Assembly (NCBI GenBank): GCA_947177685.1
Contig: CAMWVE010000004.1
Location: 48,099-112,098 of the forward strand
Length of the DNA: 64,000 nucleotides
Direction of reading: 5' to 3'
From: an uncultured Porphyromonadaceae bacterium
GTDB lineage: Bacteria; Bacteroidota; Bacteroidia; Bacteroidales; Muribaculaceae
Every line of letters begins with the position of its first letter. Position 1 is the stretch's first letter. This document shows, piece by piece, positions 59,603 to 64,000 of this stretch. Below the pieces are notes generated by a model. The model did no database searches. It was not told where the DNA came from and worked only from the letters and a program-made list of their open reading frames with translations. The position numbers were made by a program, and so were the translations under genes.

Positions 59603-61801
59603 TTACTTTTTGATGAACTTGTAGGTCTTGCCACCGGCAACAAGCAGATAGAAGCCGTTGTTGAGCGATGCGGTGTCAAACGAACCTGTCGCAGTGGCTG
59701 CCACGCGACCGTCGATGGTGTAGACCGTGATCTGACCTTCGGCGCTGATGATGCCGCCGGCGATAGTGAAGCCTGCGTTGTCATCTTCCACACGGTCAAC
59801 ACCGCTCTCATCGTCGATGGGCAGAGCGTAAATGTCAAGCATATACTGGCTTGCACTGCTGTTGACGTAGTAGACAAACAGTCTGCCGGGCTGATCTTTA
59901 GTGGCGAATTCGGGAACTATCGATGCGAGGGGACCGAACTCTGTGGGTCCAATCTGCAGAAGGGTCTTGCCATCGGGATTCTCAGTTGTCTCAGCCTGTG
60001 CTATCATCAGCTCCTCATTCTTCTTGCCGTCTTCGGCACCGCGCTTCACAAGGAACATGTAGGTGGGAACATCAGTAACGGAGTAAGCATGCGGAGCAAG
60101 TGCCTCGGTCGAGAGGAAGCTCTGGGCGTATGCCACACCTTTGCCCATGTTCACATAGTCAATGTGGTCAAAAGCTCCGTTTTCATCAATGTATATGAAG
60201 CGGAGAATGTCATTTTCATTTTCGTCAACCAGCGGGTAACGCAGCTCGAACACATATTTGCATTTGCCGCCGTCGAGGAAACGTGCCACGTTGGCAGTCA
60301 GCAGTTCGGGATCTGAATCATCGTCATAGTAGTAGTCTGCCTCTATGGTGGTCACTTTCTTGCCTGAATAGAGGTTCACGAAGTTGAACAGGTAGCCGTA
60401 GGCATCCTTTGACACGAACACCTGCTGAGGTTCGTAGCCGGGGAGTTCACCCAGTGCCACTGTGCCGTCGGCATAAACGAACAGGGTGTTTTTCAGTGTG
60501 CCGTTATTCTTATATGTGAAGTAGGAGTTGGTGGTGCCATCGATCGATACCTGATAGTTGCCTCGGGTGACAATGAAGTCAGGAGCGGTGGCTGAGGCGC
60601 CGGGAGCATTGAAGAGAATGTCACCGGTGTAGCGGAGGTTGCCGACGCTGAAATATGAGAACAGACAGGTGGGCTGACCGCTTGAGTCAAGCATCGGGTC
60701 ACGAACCACGGGAATCTCGGTGGTAGAGAATTTGGTCAGTCCGGTTTCCGAAGCTGTGTACAGCTCAATGATGAGGCTGTTGCCCTCACGCTGTGTCATG
60801 TCGTCGTTCAGCGGATCGTCATAGCGGTTGTAGAAGGGCTCCTTATAATAAGATATGCAGTAAACAACCTGATTGTCGCGAACCATAGACATCATGGGAC
60901 CGATGTTCTCCTGATCGCCGGGCAACTGAATCAGAGGAATAACGGTTTCATGGAGTTTACGGGGACCTTTGTCATCCAATGCTTTTCCATAGATTGCGAT
61001 GGCTACTTTCTGAGCCAGCAGATAGGGCCAGAACGACGAGGGATCGGCGTCGCTGATAGAGTTATCGAACACGTCGGTCATGAGGGTGATATAGAAGTTG
61101 TCGCTGCCGTCAGCTGCTGCAGGACCTTCGATCACGTCGCCAACGATGTCAGGCATGATGTCAACAGGCACGTCATCGCCGGCTGCATCTTTCTCGCCGT
61201 TGAGCGAGTAAACCAGCGAACGGTAGTTGTTGCCATAGCCGGCTGCCTCCGAGCGGTTGACCGCGAGGGCTACTATGATTTCCACCTTGTCATCGGTGTT
61301 GAAGAAATTGCGTGTGGCAACAGGTGTGATTTCGCACATCACCACTCTAACCTCCTCTTCACCATAGTCCATCTTGTCCTTGATGGTGCCGATAAGCTCC
61401 ATTTTGGAGTTATAGATGTTGAATGTCCATGACTGCAGGATGCGGTCGGTGAAATAAACATCGCCGTGAGGTGGAATTTCTGTGTATTCGAAATTTCCGG
61501 TGTAGTACCAGAGCTCGCCGTTGGGGGCGTCGATATTGCCGGTCTGGTCGGCAACTGCAAATGAAAGGGCGGGAGCAGGATTTTCCACGGTAGCCTTGGG
61601 CATGCGTGTCTTGCGCTCGATCATCTCTGTGATGGAGTTGCTCTGCTTGGCATCTTTGTTAGAGAACACGGACTTGTCGTCAAGCTTGTAACGGAACTTG
61701 GTCAAGTCAAAATTGGTGGGACGGGCTGGTGCCGCTACCATTGCAAGAGCGGCGCCCGCAGCGAGCACCGAAGCAATAAATGATTGGTAGAGATTCTTCA
61801 T
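59603..61801 (-). CDS. Secreted protein of unknown function with T9SS sorting domain
   Basis: A 732-residue exported protein (signal MKNLYQSFIASVLAAGAALAMVAAPA). I do not recognise the 600-residue middle. It is beta-rich and alternates aromatic-containing strands with acidic loops (for example DGSDNFYITLMTDVFDNSISDADPS and GDILFNAPGASATAPDFIV), which may be a beta-propeller. The end, ITVYTIDGRVAATATGSFDTASLNNGFYLLVAGGKTYKFIKK, is a clear T9SS sorting domain. It is the first gene of a two-gene unit with the repeat protein. No promoter box is obvious in the 60 bases upstream. Confidence 0.78.
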   Translation of the reverse strand: MKNLYQSFIASVLAAGAALAMVAAPARPTNFDLTKFRYKLDDKSVFSNKDAKQSNSITEMIERKTRMPKATVENPAPALSFAVADQTGNIDAPNGELWYYTGNFEYTEIPPHGDVYFTDRILQSWTFNIYNSKMELIGTIKDKMDYGEEEVRVVMCEITPVATRNFFNTDDKVEIIVALAVNRSEAAGYGNNYRSLVYSLNGEKDAAGDDVPVDIMPDIVGDVIEGPAAADGSDNFYITLMTDVFDNSISDADPSSFWPYLLAQKVAIAIYGKALDDKGPRKLHETVIPLIQLPGDQENIGPMMSMVRDNQVVYCISYYKEPFYNRYDDPLNDDMTQREGNSLIIELYTASETGLTKFSTTEIPVVRDPMLDSSGQPTCLFSYFSVGNLRYTGDILFNAPGASATAPDFIVTRGNYQVSIDGTTNSYFTYKNNGTLKNTLFVYADGTVALGELPGYEPQQVFVSKDAYGYLFNFVNLYSGKKVTTIEADYYYDDDSDPELLTANVARFLDGGKCKYVFELRYPLVDENENDILRFIYIDENGAFDHIDYVNMGKGVAYAQSFLSTEALAPHAYSVTDVPTYMFLVKRGAEDGKKNEELMIAQAETTENPDGKTLLQIGPTEFGPLASIVPEFATKDQPGRLFVYYVNSSASQYMLDIYALPIDDESGVDRVEDDNAGFTIAGGIISAEGQITVYTIDGRVAATATGSFDTASLNNGFYLLVAGGKTYKFIKK

Positions 61802-61953
61802 TTTATTTTGATACAGTAGTAAATTTCAGCGAAATTAAGCATTTTTTCTCAAACCACCAACTGTTTTGCCCAATTATTATCATTTCGTAACAATCTATTA
61901 GTTTTATGTCAATTATAATTATGATTTTTAACCATTTTTCACCCTATTTGCCG

Positions 61954-61984
61954 TTTGACATTTGCCATAAATTTTGTAAATTTG
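61954..61984 (+). promoter_or_regulatory. Second upstream promoter, possibly for a small RNA or long leader
   Basis: TTTG (61954-61957), 19-base spacer, TAAATTTG (61977-61984), a full consensus match. The next gene starts 177 bases later and has its own promoter, so this one would make a long leader or a separate short RNA. Confidence 0.55.
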
Positions 61985-62120
61985 CATAAACGCATCATTT
62001 CTCAAGTCTAAAAATTTAGAAATTCTGATAGAAAGTGCCATACAATATGAAAATTCGGCGATTTCCTTGCTTGTTTTGACCGCCTGAATATCATAATTAT
62101 CACGCCGTCAGAGTTTCACG

Positions 62121-62152
62121 TTGGGAAATGTAAGTGAAAATAATTATCTTTG
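62121..62152 (+). promoter_or_regulatory. Promoter of the HipA-like/DUF3037 pair
   Basis: TTG (62121-62123), 21-base spacer, TATCTTTG (62145-62152). The start codon 62161 is 8 bases after the -7 box, so the leader should be at most about 5 bases. The in-frame ATG at 62134 is inside the promoter. Confidence 0.6.
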
Positions 62153-62160
62153 CAACAGAA

Positions 62161-62946
62161 ATGGAACTACGAAAACAAGAACTGACACGATACATACTGC
62201 CACTGCGCGAAGGCGGCTCACTGCCGGCACTCGCCGAGGCTGACGACGGATTCCGCTATGTAGTGAAATTCCGTGGCGCCGGTCATGGCAGCAAAGCTCT
62301 TGTAGCTGAGCTTGTCGGAGGCATGGTGGCAAAATCGCTCGGCTTCAAGGTGCCGGAGCTGGTGTTCCTCAATGTCGACAGCCGGTTCGGCATAACCGAG
62401 CCCGATGAAGAGGTGCAGGATCTGCTGCGTGCCAGCGAAGGACTCAACCTCGGGCTGCATTTCCTCGACCGGTCGGCGACAATGGACCCGTCGGTCAACC
62501 AAATCGACGAACTGACGGCATCAAAAATTGTGTGGCTCGACGCCTTCCTGACAAACGTGGACCGCACCCGGCTCAACACCAACATGCTGATATGGCACGG
62601 CGAACTGTGGCTCATTGACCACGGCGCGTCGCTCTATTTCCACCACTCATGGCGTAACCTCGACAAGGCTGCCCTTGACCCGTTCCCCTACATCAAGAAT
62701 CACGCGCTGCTTAGTCGAGCCACCCGACTCGAGGAGGCTGACAAGCTGATGCGTCAGGCAATCACACCGCGTACACTCAGCCACATCGTCGACCTTATCC
62801 CCGACGAATGGCTCACGGCAGAAGGCGACACCGAAACGCCGGCTCAAAAACGAGAAGTCTACCGCCGGTTTCTCACCGATAGACTCAAAAACTCATCAAT
62901 CTTCGTAAAACAGGCTGTCCATGAACGAGAACTCCTTGGTCTATGA
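62161..62946 (+). CDS. HipA-like kinase family protein
   Basis: A 261-residue protein resembling the shorter HipA-like kinases (HipA_2). Features: YVVKFRGAGHGSKALVAELVGGMVAKSLG (near 36-64) gives the ATP-binding Lys and a Gly-rich turn, DAFLTNVDRTRLNTNML (near 132-148) fits the catalytic Asp and metal-binding Asn, and WLIDHGASLYFHH (near 155-167) fits the second metal Asp. HipA kinases phosphorylate proteins such as GltX; no such target is shown here. The classic HipB antitoxin is absent. Its end overlaps the DUF3037 gene by 26 bp, a pairing I recall from other genomes. Confidence 0.8.
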   Translation: MELRKQELTRYILPLREGGSLPALAEADDGFRYVVKFRGAGHGSKALVAELVGGMVAKSLGFKVPELVFLNVDSRFGITEPDEEVQDLLRASEGLNLGLHFLDRSATMDPSVNQIDELTASKIVWLDAFLTNVDRTRLNTNMLIWHGELWLIDHGASLYFHHSWRNLDKAALDPFPYIKNHALLSRATRLEEADKLMRQAITPRTLSHIVDLIPDEWLTAEGDTETPAQKREVYRRFLTDRLKNSSIFVKQAVHERELLGL

Positions 62947-63304
62947 ATATGCCACTCTGCGCTATGTCCCTGACATTGAGCGCGAAGAGTTCATCAACGT
63001 AGGACTGTTGATGATGTGCAAGCGCAAACGGTGGTACAGGTGCGAGGTGCATCTCTGTGCCGACAGACTGCGTGCTCTCGACCCCGACGTAGACATTGAC
63101 ATGCTCCGAGAACAGTTGAACATGTTCCGCCCTGACTCCCCTGCCCTTGCCGACTGCCCCGTAGAGGAGCGCTTCCGATGGTTCACCGCCGTCAAAAGCA
63201 GCATGCTTCAGACATCGCGCCCCCATCCCGGACTGGTTGACAACGCCGCCGACCTCGACCCCACCTTCATCCGTCTTTTCCACAAAATGGTCCCCGGCAC
63301 CTGA
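62921..63304 (+). CDS. DUF3037 family protein
   Basis: A 127-residue protein of unknown function. The N-terminal YEYATLRYVPDIEREEFINVGLLMMCKRKRW is the recognisable DUF3037 block. It starts inside the end of the HipA-like kinase gene (26-bp overlap in another frame), so translation is coupled. It may be a substrate, inhibitor or partner of the kinase. The last residues run to MVPGT just before the palindromic repeats. Confidence 0.82.
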   Translation: MNENSLVYEYATLRYVPDIEREEFINVGLLMMCKRKRWYRCEVHLCADRLRALDPDVDIDMLREQLNMFRPDSPALADCPVEERFRWFTAVKSSMLQTSRPHPGLVDNAADLDPTFIRLFHKMVPGT

Positions 63305-63316
63305 TTACCCCCACAA

Positions 63317-63346
63317 TGTAGGGACACTCCGTGGAGTGTCCGCCAC
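63317..63346 (+). repeat. GTAG-headed palindromic repeat, copy A (REP-like)
   Basis: GTAG (63318-63321) is followed by GGACACTCC-GT-GGAGTGTCC (63322-63341), a 9-bp hairpin with a minimal loop, then GCCAC. The tetranucleotide GTAG at the 5' foot of a palindrome is the hallmark of REP sequences recognised by RAYT (TnpA-REP) proteins. Also shares the following segment (GTTCGTCCTCCGCAGC, near 63352) with copies further right. Confidence 0.7.
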
Positions 63347-63400
63347 CCGCAGTTCGTCCTCCGCAGCGGTGCTTGCGGCTCATAAACTCACCAAAAAAAA

Positions 63401-63430
63401 TGTAGGGACACTCCGTGGAGTGTCCGCCAC
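63401..63430 (+). repeat. GTAG-headed palindromic repeat, copy B (REP-like)
   Basis: Identical to copy A over GTAG, palindrome and GCCAC (GTAG at 63402-63405, hairpin 63406-63425), in the same orientation 84 bases downstream. It is followed by a diverged form of the accompanying segment (TTTGTCCCCCGCATCAGCC), and a third form (GTTCGTCCCCCGTAGCAGCC) stands alone near 63492. Confidence 0.7.
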
Positions 63431-63546
63431 ACAAAATTTGTCCCCCGCATCAGCCGCCTGCACCGCGCAAACTACCTCTCCGTTTTCCCCGGTTCGTCCC
63501 CCGTAGCAGCCGCTTGCGGTTGCTAAAAATCCGCCACCCCTAACAA

Positions 63547-63576
63547 AAAACGGGCACTCCGTGGAGTGTCCGTTTT
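63547..63576. terminator. Bidirectional terminator containing the repeat palindrome
   Basis: AAAACGGGCACTCC (63547-63560) and GGAGTGTCCGTTTT (63563-63576) pair at 13 of 14 positions, with TTTTAATA on the plus strand and TTTTTTGTTA on the minus. The core CACTCCGTGGAGTG is the palindrome of copies A and B, but the GTAG head is missing. It sits between convergent DUF3037 and thioredoxin-like genes. Confidence 0.62.
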
Positions 63577-63594
63577 AATATTCGCTTCAACAAA

Positions 63595-63891
63595 TTATAG
63601 CGCCGTGGCAATCATAGCCTCTACTTGCGCCACCGTGCGGCTACCGCCGGCACGCATCAGTTCCTGACCCTCCTTAAACAAAATCCATGTAGGATAGCCT
63701 TGGAAACGATAATGCTCCTTGTAGCTTCCGTTGCGCGAGCAGTCAACGCTTATGACATTTGCGCGACCCTCATACTTGGACTTTATCTCTTCAAAAACAA
63801 TATTTTCGTCAATTGCATTCACTTCGCCCGAATGTTGGAAAATCACCAATGTAGGCTTTGATTCTTTAATTACGTCATCAAGATGTTTCAT
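63595..63891 (-). CDS. Thioredoxin-fold protein lacking the CXXC motif
   Basis: A 98-residue thioredoxin-like protein with the normal fold order: strand PTLVIFQH, helix, strand VISVDC, then the cis-proline loop RFQGYPTWILFKEGQELMRAGG (near 61-82). At the place of WCGPC it reads HSGEVNA (20-26) with no cysteine, so it cannot do dithiol-disulfide exchange; the only Cys (near 51) is elsewhere. It probably binds proteins or peptides instead. No signal peptide, so cytoplasmic. Other Bacteroidetes have similar small forms, but I am not certain how common this one is. Confidence 0.8.
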   Translation of the reverse strand: MKHLDDVIKESKPTLVIFQHSGEVNAIDENIVFEEIKSKYEGRANVISVDCSRNGSYKEHYRFQGYPTWILFKEGQELMRAGGSRTVAQVEAMIATAL

Positions 63892-63952
63892 AGTATTACA
63901 TTATTTAGTTTTCTACATTAATAACAATCCCCACCCCGAATGGTTTAAAAAC

Positions 63953-63993
63953 AGCGTCGCGCCCCGGACATCCCATCCATGGCGCGACACGCT
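63953..63993 (-). terminator. Terminator of a minus-strand gene beyond the right edge
   Basis: AGCGTCGCGCC (63953-63963) and GGCGCGACACGCT (63981-63993) pair over 11 bases with one bulge. On the minus strand the stem is followed by GTTTTTAAA. It implies another minus-strand gene ending just right of 64000. Confidence 0.5.
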
Positions 63994-64000
63994 ATTGTTT

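Larger units (their letters stand above)
61802..62160. other. AT-rich divergent intergenic region
   Basis: These 359 bases separate the T9SS cargo genes from the HipA-like kinase. They hold two plus-strand promoters (61954-61984 and 62121-62152), a short palindrome TCTAAAAATTTAGA near 62007, and a 10-codon open frame (ATG near 62047, MKIRRFPCLF). I see no RNA gene or protein gene of normal length. Confidence 0.6.

Noticed and set aside
63317..63430. Two identical spaced repeats as a CRISPR array
   Set aside because: Only two full copies, a nearly perfect short palindrome with GTAG foot, a partly related spacer and no cas genes. REP-like elements explain them better.

Overview
This 64 kb window is a contiguous chromosomal segment of a Gram-negative bacterium of the order Bacteroidales. 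I infer a T9SS-positive gut lineage, with Muribaculaceae the best guess. The evidence is: promoters of the Bacteroidetes type (TTTG or TTG, 19-21 bases, then TAnnTTTG) at many loci; type IX secretion genes (PorV, a PorD/DUF4835 protein) with putative T9SS cargo; HU-CCDC81, DUF4301, DUF5715 and TIGR02757 families; a SusB-type GH97 enzyme; and a Dna2-like nuclease-helicase. There is no phage, transposase, rRNA or CRISPR array. Almost all of it reads as core genome.

Layout. 1-1781 (+): the end of an AddB-like nuclease and hemW. 1817-8296 (-): a tight six-gene operon dnaN, DEDDh exonuclease, coaBC, porD-like, recN, rlmB, with a clear promoter before dnaN. 8428-9062 (-): a two-gene PIN toxin-antitoxin module. 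9307-13729 (-): lgt, a TPR protein and a DUF4301 protein. 13962-21650 (+): manA, then an eight-gene operon (HU-CCDC81/SPOR protein, nitroreductase, DUF2520 protein, KdsC-like phosphatase, Maf, GHL10 lipoprotein, two GT2 glycosyltransferases) ending at a strong bidirectional terminator. 21699-28121: nhaA (-), SusB-like GH97 (+), an RluA-type pseudouridine synthase with a glycosyltransferase (-). 28238-35302 (+): M15-like lipoprotein, AsmA-like protein, nuclease-helicase. 35249-41073 (-): S41 protease, mfd, TIGR02757 protein. 41258-41331 (-): tRNA-Asn. 41445-48520 (-): FKBP prolyl isomerases and a catalytically empty relative, serS, yqeY, tyrS, a sugar nucleotidyltransferase and a sirtuin. 48613-52467 (+): porV, ispF, dnaK. 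52754-61801 (-): three large putative T9SS cargo proteins. 62161-63304 (+): HipA-like kinase and DUF3037 pair. The right edge holds palindromic REP-like repeats and a thioredoxin-fold protein lacking its CXXC motif.

The main theme is the cell envelope: outer-membrane secretion (PorV, PorD), its likely cargo (C10 protease, a 1371-residue repeat protein, a 732-residue protein), lipoprotein maturation (Lgt), periplasmic folding (FKBP, S41 protease) and surface glycan synthesis. It is interleaved with DNA replication and repair genes (dnaN, recN, mfd, AddB-like, Dna2-like). The observations I rate highest are the T9SS cargo block, the HipA-like/DUF3037 pair, GTAG-headed palindromes at the right edge, promoters placed so close to start codons that transcripts should be leaderless or nearly so, and two cases where the 3' tail of a gene has been duplicated in tandem.
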